Shown here: piece after piece, positions 31,801 to 44,013 of the stretch
Layout: each line of letters opens with the position of its first letter
Numbering within the stretch: the stretch's first letter is position 1
Origin: Manduca sexta
Taxonomy: Eukaryota; Arthropoda; Insecta; Lepidoptera; Sphingidae
Direction: 5' to 3'
Assembly: GCF_014839805.1 (NCBI RefSeq)
Contig: NC_051116.1
Span: forward strand, 6,925,556 to 6,989,555
DNA length: 64,000 bases
The notes under the pieces: generated by a model
Database searches by the model: none
Told to the model about the DNA's origin: nothing
Seen by the model: only the letters and a program-made list of their open reading frames with translations
Translations under genes and position numbers: made by a program

Positions 31801-33490
31801 CAGCCGACTCATTTATTCGAAACTCTAGGGACTCTTAAATTATTACGAATCGAGCGTTCGAAATATCAAATGGTTCGAAATTTTTGCGAGAAAAGAAATA
31901 AAACTTCGAATTATGGTGCTATACTGCTATTCTTTAACAATGACCAAAGTTAAGAGGTATGTACATACCCGTACATATTCAAAATGAGAATTAATTAATC
32001 TTTCGAAATAACTTTGTTATATTGGTTTGCGTCAAAGTACATTGCTGATTCTCAGACTGCCTCATACTTACATACGAGAGAGAGAGAGAGAAAGATTGCA
32101 ATTTCTGCTATCATTCTCCTTCTTTCTCTCCGCAACTGCGACGAAATAAGGCGTCGTTTTATTACGTAGCGATGATATTTTCGTACGAATTACCGCGAGC
32201 CTAAAAATGTATTAATTTAGAAATATAAAGAGGTTTTCTGGGGAACTCGGGATAACTTTGAATTATAGAGGTTCGAATTATCGCAGGTTTGAATAAACGA
32301 GAGTCGACTGTATCTTCTTTTCTTTAATCTTTCGCAGTGTCCACGTTTCTGGAAATTAAAGGAATATTGGTAAAATTAGAGTTTGTACAAGCCTGATCTT
32401 TGTGGCTTTAGTGATGTTTCAGTTTCGACATATTCTCTTCATTATTCCGTATAATTTAGAATAGAAGTGTCTTGTAAATTTATTTTGGACCCGCCCTAAC
32501 ATAATACTTTATCGCTCTCTTAATAAAATAATGACCTATTTCAAAATTGTTAATATGTGGGAATTGTCAAAAAAAAAATTTTTAAATAAAAAAAAAAAAA
32601 AAAAACAATTTGTGTTTGCGACCTTTTTTTTAAGTTACTATAAAATTGAACTTATTAAATAATAAAGATAGGTAAAAGATGAAACCTATAGCATGAAAAA
32701 AAAGGAAGAAAAAGTAAAGTTCGCCAACAGAAATTAGTTTTTAGACGATTGCCACAAATTAACAATTATGGAATAGGTCATTTTTTTATCTAGGGCGTGC
32801 ATATTATGTACTAACAAAAATAACACAGCGATATAATTGCTCGAGAATGCCAACCCCAACCTATAACCACATAATCATTTTATTAACCCGCAGCACTAAA
32901 ATCATACTCAAACCGTAGTTACCAAATTTGGCATTCACGAGCAAAACTAACAGGGCGTAAACAAAGAAATATATTACAGCGTGTAAAATTCCTCCTTCCA
33001 TCCCATGACCCCCCCACATTCCTAAAGGAGGGCTATGGTTGCTAAGCCGGGGGATCGCTTGTACACCGTTAGCAGGTACCCACGGTGACAACCATGGCGT
33101 TCCAAACAACATAAATAACATTCAAATTCGTTTAAAAATCTTATAGCCAATAGCTCACGGTTATTGGCTATAATCCCATTCTCAAAGCCACAACCAAAAA
33201 ATCAATCATTTCTAATAAAATAACTATATAACAAGTGCAACACATAGTATACGGTATTGTGTAGTTATGAATTCACATGTATGAGTACACCCCTGTGACC
33301 ATGAAGGGTGCAATATCTTCAAAACGTCGCGTTGGCAAAAAATTATAATTTAAAAAACCACGATTAAATCCGAAAAATACACTACAATACTTTTTTTAAA
33401 CGTCTGTGTGTCCATTGGATTTTATTATTTGATAGTAATCAAAGATCTTACTAGCCACGTCCTTTATAGGTACTTGTATATTGTATGTAT
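31801..33490. other. Intergenic, no supported gene
   Basis: AT-rich. Holds a (GA)n run at ~32087, an (A)n run at ~32590 and part of a GC-rich repeat at ~33000-33100 (tgctaagccgggggatcgc). Frames at 32861 and 33545 are in repeats. Confidence 0.5.
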
Positions 33491-33786
33491 TATGCCGGCG
33501 CTATACAAAGCAAAAATATTTGAATCCTTATTTGAACACAACACATGTATAGAACGGTATTTGCGTATTTGTGCAAAGTTTGTTTAAATTTTGCGTATTT
33601 GCCATTTGGTATCGGTTTTTTGACCACACATCAAAGCGTTCAAAGTTGCTTGCTTGAAGGAGAACCGATTATATGGAAACCTAAAAGTAAAAGCCATAAA
33701 AATTTTAATTTGGTCAGTGTCTGTAACTGTGTTCCAATGTGTGGCAAAGTCTTTGTTCAAATATTTGTCTGTGTGGCGTCGGTATA
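33491..33786. mobile_element. Inverted-repeat element 'TATGCCGGCGCC', compact copy
   Basis: About 296 bp. Ends TATGCCGGCGC and GGCGTCGGTATA mirror each other, and the inner ~45 bases also do (caaatatttgaa...; ttcaaatatttg). Related in inverted order to 36336-37866 and 54855-56390. Confidence 0.65.
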
Positions 33787-33833
33787 AAACTAATGCACTA
33801 CCATAGACATCCTTTTATTTAGTTGGTACTTAC

Positions 33834-33929
33834 ACGGGGTCATTAGGATCGTCGCCCTCCGGTGGCGAACCGTCTGGGACCCTCGTGGGCCGTGGCATGC
33901 CAATAATACTTTTAGTAGGCACATTTTCT
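33834..33929 (-). CDS. Candidate minus-strand exon, 96 nt
   Basis: Minus-strand acceptor ttgtttgcag and perfect donor GTAAGT bound 96 nt. In the open phase it reads ENVPTKSIIGMPRPTRVPDG then SPPEGDDPNDP, a Pro/Asp/Glu-rich tail. Wording and phase resemble the terminal exon at 51246 (VPPDTPEGDE). Probably an internal exon of an incompletely seen gene; no start or end found. Function unknown. Confidence 0.4.
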
Positions 33930-34350
33930 CTGCAAACAATAAAGTTGGAAGGTCAGCATTATTTTTTATTACTTTGAATGATGAGACGAGCTTGTCGTTC
34001 GCCTGATGAAACACCACAGTAGAAACACCATCCAACACCATGAAATACAAATTATTGTTTGGTATTCCACTGCGCTCGCCACCCTGAGACATGAGATATT
34101 AAGTCAAGTAGTTACACTGGCTATAATGTCCTTGAAACAGGAACATAAGTGACTACACACTGCTGCTTGGCGGCAGACATTACGGTGGCACCTACCCAGG
34201 TGGACTCTTACATATGAGAGACCTATCCCCGTTATATGGGTAAAGCTACTGAGGCAGGCGGGCAAGAGAAAGCACACAAATTTTATGGGTGTCATACGTT
34301 TCCGTACAAGTTGGTAATAACCTATATTCGATTGTGTACATTATTTTATA
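33930..34350. other. Dispersed repeat (opposite orientation)
   Basis: 33960-34220 is another copy of the gttcgcctgatg...ccaggtggactct family; then plain DNA to the MITE at 34351. Confidence 0.55.
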
Positions 34351-35356
34351 AGGCGCGTTGGGGTAAGATCGTAGGAGGTGTAACATCGTATAAATCAAAT
34401 AACTCGCAATTGTGTTATAATTTTTCTTTTCAGACAACACTATCTGAGACCCCATTTTGTTCCCTACGTTCCACTAGTTCACATGAACGATTCCGTCAAG
34501 TAAATAATGTTTACGGTGCTAACAAACAAAATATCGGTATTTAGTTGTTCCCTGGCAGATCCGGATTAACCCCATGCAAGAATATGCCTAATTTTAGTTT
34601 AGTATTTACTGTTTTCAATTAATTTTGTAGTCATATAGTATCATAAAGGAAATAAATCTTGTGACTTATTTATTCAAATTTGTCGAAACACCTATATTCC
34701 CTGACATCCGATCTTTACGCATACAATTATTTGTCGTTAAAGAACGGATAAAAATCGTTCGATCTAGCACTTGTAAAATATTGCAAGTTTGTATCAAAAT
34801 TTACACATGAAAACGTCTGAACTCAGTAATTATGTAATTTTTTTTAGCTCAGGTGAATGATCAATTTTGTTTATTTGGTATTTATTTACACGTATATGTA
34901 CTATTTCTTCGAATATTTTTAAAAATATTTACAGTGTCAATCATGAGGGGTAAGATCATAAGCCTAGAACTATTAAAAAAATAAATTTCGCTTCTAAAAA
35001 TATCTCACGATATTTTTAAAGATTTTTGAATGTTTATAAATGACTATCTAGATCAGAATATGCTCTTTTTATGGATTTTAGAATCCCTGTATCATAGACG
35101 ATTTTAGATAGTAGTCCGAACTATACCTGTGAAGGTCCTATCTTTCTCACACATTTCTAAAAGTATGGTACTTTTTTAAAGCCTTATAAAACATTAACTG
35201 TTATTTATAAGGAATTTAATAAATATATACTATTTAATAACATGTAGCTAAGTTAATGATTCATTATGATAACTCGTATAGAGTTCTTGTAAAAAAATAA
35301 TTCGAGAACACTGTTTAACACGTCGAAAAAGCGTCCGATTTAACCCCAACGCACCT
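34351..35356. mobile_element. 1-kb TA-flanked element (AGGYGCGTTGGGGT ends), copy 1
   Basis: TIRs AGGCGCGTTGGGGTAAGATCG and CGATTTAACCCCAACGCACCT with TA on both sides. Same element at 36507-37521 and 55016-56045. No long frame survives, so it is non-autonomous or decayed. Confidence 0.85.
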
Positions 35357-35714
35357 TATGTAATAAAAATTAATACGAAAAGAAATCTTTTGTGTAATCA
35401 TCATCCGAATTGGTTTAAAAATAAAACAGTTAATCATATTTAAAATATATAACTTATGTATACTGGTTAGTAATTTTGGAGTTATTGGCTAATTAAAATG
35501 AAACATTTTCTTTATAAATTTGTTATTTTGTTAAACTAGCGTACTTAGCATTTTTAATTAGTCAATATTGTGTTAATTTTTTTTAACTGTTGAATGTATT
35601 TTTAAAACCAGTCAACTACCCTATTGTTTTTCGCAGCACCCCCGCTCGCGGCCGAGCGGTTACACCACGCCATTACATAGATTAACGAACTCTAAAAATC
35701 AATGTAGGTGATAC

Positions 35715-35810
35715 GTACAGTTCCTTAACAATTTCCGTATCAAATGGCTCCTGTGTTTCTTCTGGAACATCAATATCGGTGGCGTAGCCCATTCTTGGTA
35801 TGGAAGATGG
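35715..35810 (-). CDS. Candidate minus-strand exon in copy A, 96 nt
   Basis: Acceptor ttgtaag (weak tract) and donor GTATCA bound 96 nt. Phase 0 reads PSSIPRMGYATDIDVPEETQ then EPFDTEIVKELY, acidic and similar in style to 33834-33929. Another phase is also open, and that one would join in phase with 33929. Present in copy B with three substitutions, all amino-acid changing in the phase-0 frame. Weak evidence of coding. Confidence 0.3.
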
Positions 35811-36335
35811 CTTACAAGGTTAAATAAGTAATGATGATACTGGAACAAGATAATATTAAATTTGTCATGAGTGAATGCAATGACGTTTTACAAATATACG
35901 CGTCATAGTCTAACAAAATTTTCACATAAAAACAGCGCACTATTTGCTATATTCACACTTGTATAGCCCTAGCAGCCGACGTCAGCCGTCGACAGCCGTG
36001 CTCAGAACAATGACAAGCACAGCCGTGGCCATCTGGTTTATTGGTCTCTGGTCGCCATGACAGTCAGAGGGCTGAGCGGCAGTAAATACCTCCGCCAAAC
36101 AATATAACAGGCCTTTATATCTCGAAATACTACTATTTTTTTTTAATTTAACATGGTCCTTAATATCGTAATTTTCTGCAACGAATACATTGCAACGTTG
36201 AGTTTTCGGACGAGCTGCACTTTAGTCCACCCCGTTCATGAAGGTTGCAAAGTCTTCGAATCGTCGGGAGAATATTATAATAAAAATATAGCGATAAATT
36301 CCAATAAATTACATTTCCATGTGTTACGTTTGCGT

Positions 36336-37866
36336 AATGCCGGCGCCACATACAGACAAATATTTGAACAAAGACTTTGCCACACATTTGAACACGGTTT
36401 TTCCTGGACCTGCCATACAGGCTTTGCAAATTAATTCGCTCACAGTATTCAAACAGCCAACAAACACGATGGACCGCGATTTTGTGTACGCGGTATACTT
36501 GTACTAAGCGCGTTAGGGTAAAATCGTAGGAGGTGTAACACCGTATAAATGAAATAACTTGCAATTGTGTTATAATTTTTGTTCTTAGACAACACTACCT
36601 GCGACCTCATCTTATTCCCTACGTTCCACTAGTTCACATGAATGATTCCGTCAAATAAATAATGTTTACGGTGCTAACAAACAGAATATCGGTATTTCGT
36701 CGTTCCCTGGCAGATCCGGATTAACCCCATGCACGAATTTGCCTAATTATAATTTAGTATTTACTGTTTTCAATTACTTTTGCAGTTATATAGTATCATA
36801 AAGGAAATAAATCTTGTGACTTGTTTATTCAAATTTGTCGAAACACCTATATTCCATGAGATCCGATCTACACGCATACAATTATTTGTCGATAAAGAAC
36901 GGATAAAAATCGTTCGATCTAGCACTTGTAAAATATTGCAAGTTTGTGTCAAAATTTACACACGAAAACGTCTGAACTCAGTAATTATGTATTTCTTTTT
37001 AGCTCAGGTGAATGATCAATTTTGTTTATTTGTTATTTATTTACACGTGTATGTACTATTTCATCGAATATTTTTAAAAATATTTACAGTGTCAATCATG
37101 AGGGGTAAGATCGTATGCCTAGAACTATTAAAAAAACAAAGTTCGCTTCTAAAAATATCTTACGAAAATTATTAAATTTTTTAAATGTTTATAAATGACT
37201 ATCTAGATCAGAATTTACTCTTTTTATGGATTTTAGAATCCCTTTTACATATACGGTTTTAGAGAGTAGTCCGAACCATACCTGTGAAGGTCCTATCTTT
37301 CTCACAAATTTCTAAAAGTATGGTAATTTTTCAAAGCCTTATAAAACATTAACTGTTATATTTAAGAAATTTTAAAAATATATACCATGTAGTATATTTA
37401 ATAACATATAGCTAAGTTCATAATTCATTATGATAACTTCTATAGAATTCTTGTAAAAAAAATATTTTGAGAACACTGTTTAACACGTTGAAAAAGCGTC
37501 CGATTTAACCCCAATGCACCTTACTAATTATGTAATAAATATAATTACCTATTACATGTACCTATAAAATAATAAACTAAAAAGTCCGATATAAAGCAAG
37601 CTAACAATTAACTTGTTGTTCTGATCCAGGCGACACTGAGCAAATTTAAATTGTTATGGCTTTTACTTTTAGGTTTCGATATTATCGGTTCTCCTTCAAG
37701 CAACTCCGTAAAACTGAACTTGCGCAAGTGTGGCAGGATACGCAAAGTTTTTAACTCTGAACGCTTTGATGTGTAGTCGAAAAACCGATACCGAATGACA
37801 AATACGCAAACATTTAAACAAACTGCACAAATACGCAAATATATTTGCTATGTGTGGCGCCGCATA
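36336..37866. mobile_element. 'GCCGGCGCC' inverted-repeat element with nested 1-kb element
   Basis: Outer ends ATGCCGGCGCCACATA and TATGTGTGGCGCCGCAT are inverted repeats. The 1-kb TA-flanked element (36507-37521) is inserted inside. Same nesting in copy B. Confidence 0.7.
36507..37521. mobile_element. 1-kb TA-flanked element, copy 2
   Basis: TA|AGCGCGTTAGGGTAAAATCG...CGATTTAACCCCAATGCACCT|TA. About the same length as 34351-35356; the two lie in the same orientation 2.2 kb apart. Confidence 0.85.
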
Positions 37867-38034
37867 AACACAAGAAATCGTTTTTAGGTTAGTTTTTTAG
37901 ATGTCGAATTACAGTTCAAATATTGTCACAATTTGAGCATAACAATATCGAATTGTGTTCTTTATGTACAATACTGATCTTGCATTGACAAAACAACGCT
38001 CAAATATGGCACACCTAACACCCGCATAAAAAAA

Positions 38035-38211
38035 ATGATAAAATATAATTTGATCACCAACTACACCGTAAATGCATACAATAACCCCATGATACAAACA
38101 CTTAATTTTTACAAATTATCAATTATCATTGCTACTATTGCATTATTTTTCCTAGCACTCGGAATATATAAAATTTATAAAATGGCCCTATCCTACCAAA
38201 CAACGCAATAA
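38035..38211 (+). CDS. 58-aa single-pass membrane microprotein, copy A
   Basis: ATG to TAA, 58 codons. Polar N-terminus with the N-glycosylation sequon NYT, then one strongly hydrophobic segment LSIIIATIALFFLALGIY, then a short tail YKMALSYQTTQ. The frame is also open upstream for about 20 codons (to a TGA at ~37974). The B copy (56543-56719) differs by a single synonymous base (CTC/CTG Leu), while DNA on either side differs by about 5 percent. That could mean selection, gene conversion or chance. The layout also resembles the anchor and tail of a viral or retroelement envelope protein. Function unknown. Confidence 0.4.
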   Translation: MIKYNLITNYTVNAYNNPMIQTLNFYKLSIIIATIALFFLALGIYKIYKMALSYQTTQ

Positions 38212-38797
38212 AAAAAAATACCTCAGACTTCAGTGCTTTCCTCTTCCTATTCACAGAAACAATATCACGTGGGTAATAATAAATATAGGACTAGTTCACA
38301 ATACTGTCGTGGGCACTCGGCTCGACAGACCGCGCTTCACTAAGAATATCAAAGAATTGTGTGTGCTTTTGTATGTTATATATCGGTACTATTAGGGTTT
38401 CCACTTTTCATGACAAAATCAGGACAATTTCTTGTGGAAAATGGGTGAATATTTTTTTTTCAGTAGGTACAAGTTTTCAAAAATGTGTCGTAATTTTCCT
38501 TGATACTTTTATTTCTTTATTTACATCAATGTATTAAAGCGGACCTTATGCCGAAGGATATTTGACGTCTGATCATTAAAGCAAAAATCCGTTACACGTA
38601 TACATCTGAGGGCGTCACGCTCAAGCGCGACATGCAATACTATATAACCCTAAGATGTTGTTATTACATAGATATGTTGTCAGAGCTCAAAATTGGCTAG
38701 ACGAAAGCAAGGTAATTGCCCGACATTCACTTAGTCAACCTCCAAGCACTATTGCAGCTTCATCGGCTTACTAACTTTTTGTATTTTTATAAATGAA
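38212..38797. other. Duplicated DNA without a supported gene
   Basis: On the minus strand a 25-nt block (gaagaggaaagcactgaagt...) lies between an acceptor-like ttctgtgaatag and a GTATTT donor in both copies, a possible micro-exon but too short to claim. Confidence 0.3.
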
Positions 38798-38871
38798 ATG
38801 CCTTCTTGTGTTTTCAGACGATGTACAAATTATACTCCAACTGTGAATGAAAAGAACGTTTTATATCGCAC
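38798..38871 (+). CDS. THAP-like first coding exon, copy A
   Basis: ATG to a perfect donor (AC|GTAAGT), 74 nt: MPSCVFRRCTNY...NEKNVLYRT. The start M-P-x-C-x4-C followed by an [S/L]-[F/Y]-[H/R] motif is how THAP zinc-finger domains begin, before the next exon supplies FP and the C-x2-H. No matching second exon was identified in the block. Copy B keeps the more typical SFH. THAP exons are found in host regulators and in P-element-type transposases; either origin is possible. Confidence 0.5.
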
Positions 38872-38929
38872 GTAAGTAATAAGTCTCAAGCACGTTAGTA
38901 ATCTCTTTAACTTATTTTTAACTAACAAA

Positions 38930-39000
38930 TGCATTTTTTTTTCTTCTGTTATATGGCTACACTCACTGAGTTGCTGTGCTACGCCACAAATGCATTTTAT
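38930..39000. repeat. Insertion specific to copy A
   Basis: About 60 bases (ttcttctgttatatggctac...tacgccac) lie between two copies of aaatgcatttt; copy B has a single aaatgcatttt at this point (57413). Confidence 0.6.
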
Positions 39001-39402
39001 TCGACTGTCATGGTGACCAGAAACCAAACAAGATGGTCACAACACAGCGCGGCGCGGCGGTCGACGCTTGGGCCGTATTAATGCGAGCTGCTAGGGCTGT
39101 ACAAGTATGTAACTATAGTAAATAGAGCGCTGTTTTTATGTGCAATTTCGTTAGGCTACGATGCGTCTATTAGTAAAACGTCATTGACATAAACTATTTA
39201 ACTTTCGCTATTTTACGATTCATAATGTTTGTAATGTACCCATTTTTTAATTACTCAGATGTTGATCAATTGAACATGGTTGGGCGTACGCGTGTCATGC
39301 ATGAACTCAGTACGAGTGTCATATGTCTACAGAAAAAAAATTAACTAAGGGCTTAACAAAGATCGGTATGAAGTATATTGGTATACGGCATGACGCCGTC
39401 AT

Positions 39403-39795
39403 AATAGGGTGCCGGACTCATTTTTGTTCTTTACTTTTGTCAAATATTTACGTTACATAAATTATAACAGAAAAGAAATTATTAAAATCCGGTAAAATAT
39501 CAACAAGTTATAAGTCTTAGAATATCGGTGGAAGGGTTAATTAACAAGAAACAGAAAAGAGATGAAATACCCACATTTGACGTCATCGGGAATTGCGACG
39601 CGTGCGAAAGAAACAGATGAAGCGATATCCCCTCAACGCGCCCATTTCTGCACGTTACAATATTTTAAATATGAATTACTAGCCCATTTTTTAAACCAAT
39701 TTTTATGCAATTTTCGCAGGAGTGCTTCTTTTTCGAATTATTAACCATTACATATAGAATAATGAACAAAGTCAAACATAGGCCGGTCCCCTATT
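39403..39795. mobile_element. MITE with AATAGGGNNCCGG ends, copy A-1
   Basis: AATAGGGTGCCGGACTC...GGCCGGTCCCCTATT. A second member in inverted orientation lies at 44996-46273, and B has both (57817-58209, 61281-61707). Part of the inside (gcgaaagaaa...gacgcgtgcg) is highly similar between the members. Confidence 0.75.
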
Positions 39796-40506
39796 GGGAC
39801 TGTCCGGGAAAGTCGAAACGTATGGCAACTGTGCGTAAAATGAGGAAAATACTGTGAGTCATTTAAAACTTTATAGGTAAATGTTATATGATTTTTTACG
39901 TGTAACGAGGAATATCATTGCGTACTCATTCAAATTAAGTCATAATGTACTCGGAACTTACATGTACCTATTAGGAAACAATGACAGCTCTATACCAAAT
40001 ATTCTTTGGCCTAAGGTATTTAATACATTGAAAGAAACTTTCATTATGACGCATTATCTAGTTAAATAAATTTTATTTAAAAGTCATGAAATAACTAAAA
40101 TTTTCCGGACTTTAATAATTATTATTTCTATCTATTATTAATTTATTTGTACACTTATTACATATTAAATGATAATGTAGTACTTAATTTAACAAATTTT
40201 CGGACGGTGTGCGCGTCATCGCGCATCGTAAGTATTAACTCTCATAATTTTTACCTAACGCACGTACTTATAACTTAAAAAAAAAACTTTTTAACAAAAT
40301 ATTTAACCGCCTTCGAAAATACTAAAAACCAAAAAATAATAAATAAATTACGTTTTCATAGTGTATTGTGCTTAGTTTAGTAATATGTTTACCTATACTT
40401 ACTACTACTTACCTATACTTCTTTAGGATGTTTAATATTGTGAGTAAAAATAACTTATAATATGTAGTTAAGCGGTATTGATATTACATTAATAACGAAT
40501 ATTTTC
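39796..40506. other. Duplicated DNA, nothing recognised
   Basis: AT-rich; present in both copies with small differences. A 62-codon frame (39881 / 58295) is open in both copies but shows no signal or domain. Confidence 0.4.
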
Positions 40507-40806
40507 ACCAAAAATCCTGGTTTTAGTTTCCTGATTTTTTGCTATTTTTCTAGTTGAATACGAGTATGGCGTGTGCGTGATTGTATTTCTGAATGAAAGT
40601 ATGATGCTGCCACTGCGACGAATTAGAGTAGAAATAATGGCATTAGGGCGCGTAAAATTAATATTACTTTTTATTAATATTTATTTTGTTCGAAACTTAC
40701 ACTTTTTTATTTTACATCTACGGCTGAAGTAACTTATTGTAAAGTGTTATTTTCAAGTAAATAAGTATGTGGTTACATTTAGTAACGCAATGTCAAAATG
40801 ACCCTG
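40507..40806. mobile_element. MITE of the CAGGGT...ACCCTG family, right part
   Basis: Only in copy A. The right end gcaatgtcaaaatgaccctg|ta is intact and directly abuts the transposase-like pseudogene. The left end is missing. Confidence 0.7.
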
Positions 40807-40810
40807 TATA

Positions 40811-42183
40811 ATGGAGAACGAAGAAAATGAATTATTTTTAGAGAAAGTTGATGAAAATACGGAGTGGTCGCCCGAAAGGAAAATAGAAGATAGGGTGAAG
40901 AAAAATGGTAGAAAGCGTAAAGGGAATCCTGATACTAGCAAATAATAATAAATAAGCGGCAAAGGATGATGGGCAAGGAATACATTAGGCATAAAAGAAT
41001 GGACAGTGCGATATTGGCTCAGAGCAGGAGAGAAAACGAATAGTGACAAGGAATCTGAACGAAGTGCTATAGTAGCCACAGAAACGAAAAAAATCGATCA
41101 GAAAATACTTATGTATTTATTTAAGGACCTCCAACGAAGGATACACGGCATATAATAAAAACAATGTCGTAGCATTTTTACAATTAACAATGTGACGTGC
41201 CTCTTCAATTATAGGAGATCACAGCATGCAAAGTTATATATTGGTACAGCGGCAAAAATAATAATATTTGTTATTAATGTTATTTAGATATATAAGTAGA
41301 AACTTAAAATAGACAAAAAAGAATAAAACATAATAAGAAGTGACAAAACATAACAAAGTCTTATGTTATAACATGTGGTGGTGAATGTGATTAATTATAA
41401 TTTATTGTGAGTACGTAATAATTGCAGGACTTGTTTTCTGTACTTGACGGCGCTACCGAAACTACCTTCTCATTACTGTAGACAATCTTCTTCAAAGTTA
41501 TATTTAGAACCCATCATACTGACAAAATTACAATTGTACCGCCTATATTTAGAATACTCTTTCACAAAATGAACCCGTGGCCTCTAGGAAGGTATTTGAA
41601 AGTGGTTTATTCAAAGAGAGCATCGGCCTATTTCAACCAAAGAAAGACGCATACGATCAGTGCTGCGCTCACAAAACAGGTAACGTGCCAGATGAACAGT
41701 ATTTCAAACATACTGAGCTAAAAATCTTAGTTAGAACTGAAAAGAGCCTTGACAAAGAAGCAGTACAAAAAGGATCATTCATGCATTAACTGCAGATCTT
41801 CAGGCAGTTAAATTATGTCCTTCATTAAAAGCCATTGCACTTTATTTTAAGACAAAACTTGCCGTCCATAATTTAACAATTTACAACCTAGGAACCAATG
41901 GAGTGACGTGTTACTGGTTCGACGATACGGCGCGGCATGCGACTTAAAAGCTACAATGCACGCATCATTTATTGTAAATTATATAACTAAATTACTGGAA
42001 AATGATCCCAACGATAAAGTATTATTCACAGATGGCTGCACAGCTCAAAATAGGAATAATGTTGTGTCGAATGCGTTGCGTTTCGCCATGACCTAAAACA
42101 TAGTCATAACACAAAAATTCTTGGAAAAGGACCACTCGCAGATGAAAGTCGATTCGGTGCAATCGTTGATCGAGCTAATAAAC
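40811..42183 (+). pseudogene. Transposase-like gene, frameshifted (copy A only)
   Basis: Starts MENEENELFLEKVDENTEWS, a basic KKNGRKRKG, stop after 44 codons. Similarity resumes in other frames: NKRQRMMGKEYIRHKR (~40950), then LFQPKKDAYDQCCAHKTGN (41577-41789), TADLQAVKLCPSLKA, LAVHNLTIYNLGTNG, and VLFTDGCTAQNRNNV (41908-42096), and ends near IERANKH at 42183. The order PKKD..C..C, DLQAV, TDGC.QNRN and a late DSV is that of a widespread, poorly classified insect transposase-like family. The two conserved Asp are probably catalytic. Several frameshifts; no terminal repeats identified. Absent from copy B. Confidence 0.65.
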
Positions 42184-42870
42184 ACTATTTTTAGGGTTCC
42201 GTACCTCAAAAGGAAAAACGAACCCTTATAGGATCACTTTGTTGTCCGTCCGTCCGTCCGTCTGTCAAGACCCTTCATCTCAGGAACGCGTGGAGGTATC
42301 AATAATAAAAAATACTCAAGTCTACTGTCCCTTGGAGCTGTGAAAAATCTAACTTCGAAGCCAACGCAATCAAAGATACGGCCGTTTATGCCGCAAATTT
42401 TCGAAACTCGTAAAGGAATTAAAACCTACAAGGTACCTCCCATGAACTCAGAATCTTGAAATTTGGTACGAAGCAACGTCTTATAATACAGATAAAGGAA
42501 AAATTGCGAAAACCGTAAATTTTTAGTTACATCATATAGTAAAAATATTTTTAATAATTTTAAAGTTACTACCCCCTCTTCTCATGAACGCGTAGAGGTA
42601 TTCAATTGAAAGTCATATCAAATACTCAGGTCTATAATACCTTTAAGCTGTAACAAAATCGAAATCAAAATAAGCAGCAATTTAAACCGCATATTTTCAA
42701 ACTCGCAACTACTCGCAAGGGAATCAAAACCTAAAGGGTACTTCCAGTCGACCTAGAATCTTAAATTTGGCATGTAGCTAGGTTTAATATAACAAAATTC
42801 CGAAAACCTCATTTTTTAGACCTTTGTCTTTAATTTATGCTCCTCCAGCATTCCATATTGTCATGTTATG
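42184..42870 (+). repeat. Lepidopteran 'agggttccgtacctc' repeat, two diverged copies
   Basis: Begins ttttagggttccgtacctcaaaagg and has a (gtcc)n stretch. Body blocks (tctcaggaacgcgtggaggtatc; gtctactgtcccttggagctgtg) occur twice, about 42190-42530 and 42530-42870. Copy B has the second only (59540-59930). Class uncertain. Confidence 0.65.
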
Positions 42871-43689
42871 GATTTAATTATGAAATAAAAATACCATAAC
42901 TATGACTCGATTGTCGTGATGGGTGAATGTTTACTTATATACCTACACGTTTGTACGGCATCCTCGGTGCGCGAGTTTCTCGTTACTGCGATACCGCCAA
43001 TGTAAACAAATTAAAAGCGGGATCGATTCCAATTTATACGTTTGTATTATTGCAAATTACGATGTTTCTGAGAATGTCGCGATAAGTGGCAAGTTAAAGA
43101 CTGGCGAATGGGAAACTCGAGATAAAATTAAATACATTATGTGTTTATTTCATACTTAATGAATTTCTTGCGTTTACAGCTAGGGTAACTGTGGTAATGA
43201 TTTACTTTTTGTAAACAAGCTGTGATTTAAAGACGATTTATTTTATCAAAAAGTGAAACCCCTGGGTGTATGACATAATGCAAGTAACTTTTACTGGTGG
43301 TAGGTCTCTCATATGTGAGAGTCCGCCTGGGTAGGTACCACCGTAATGTTTTTTTCTGCCGTCGAGCAGCAGCAGCAGCAGCAGTTGTGTTCCGGTTCTT
43401 TGTAGCCGGTGTAACTACTGGACATTATAAGACTTAACATCTCATGTCTTAGGATGGCGAGCGCAGTGGAATACCAAACAATACTTTGTGATTCAAGGTT
43501 TTGGATGGTGTTTCTACTGTTTATGGGCGGTCGAATCGCTCACCATCAGGCGAACAACAAGCTCGTCTCGTCATTCAAAGCAATAAAAAAAGGGCATTGA
43601 CGCCTACGGTGGAGCATAGTTGATACATGTGCTATATTTGTATGAGAATAAAGGCCGTTAGAAATAAAACATTATATTTAGACCATATA
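42871..43689. other. Duplicated DNA with dispersed repeat and CAG run
   Basis: 43300-43600 is a member of the gttcgcctgatg family (minus), also in B at 60400-60680. At 43365-43384 a (GCA)n run has seven units against about three in B. A 78-codon frame (42923) is broken in B. Confidence 0.5.
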
Positions 43690-44013
43690 CAGGGTTATTA
43701 TGAAATTGCGTTACTAAATTAAACCACATGCACTCGTCTTCACCTTTGCTGACATTGTGCCAAAAAAATAAATAACTAATATTTTCACGAGAAGTTCTGG
43801 TTTTAGTTTTCTAATTGTTTGATCATTTTGTAGTTTCATGTGAATATGGCGTGTGCGTGAATAAATTTCTGACTGAAAGTATGATGTTTTGTTCGAAACT
43901 TGAACTTTTTTATTTTACATCTACGGCTCAAATAACTTATTGCGAAGTGTTATTTCCAAGTAGATACATAAGTATGTTGTATCATTTAGTGACGCGATGT
44001 CAAAATAACCCTG
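43690..44013. mobile_element. MITE of the CAGGGT...ACCCTG family, copy A
   Basis: TA|CAGGGTTATTATGAAATTGCG...GCGATGTCAAAATAACCCTG|TA; orthologous to 60783-61106 in copy B. Confidence 0.85.

Noticed and set aside
36160..36564. 134-codon minus frame, with a relative at 54729-54938
   Set aside because: Lies across the inverted-repeat element ends; no domain, and the frame is shortened in copy B.
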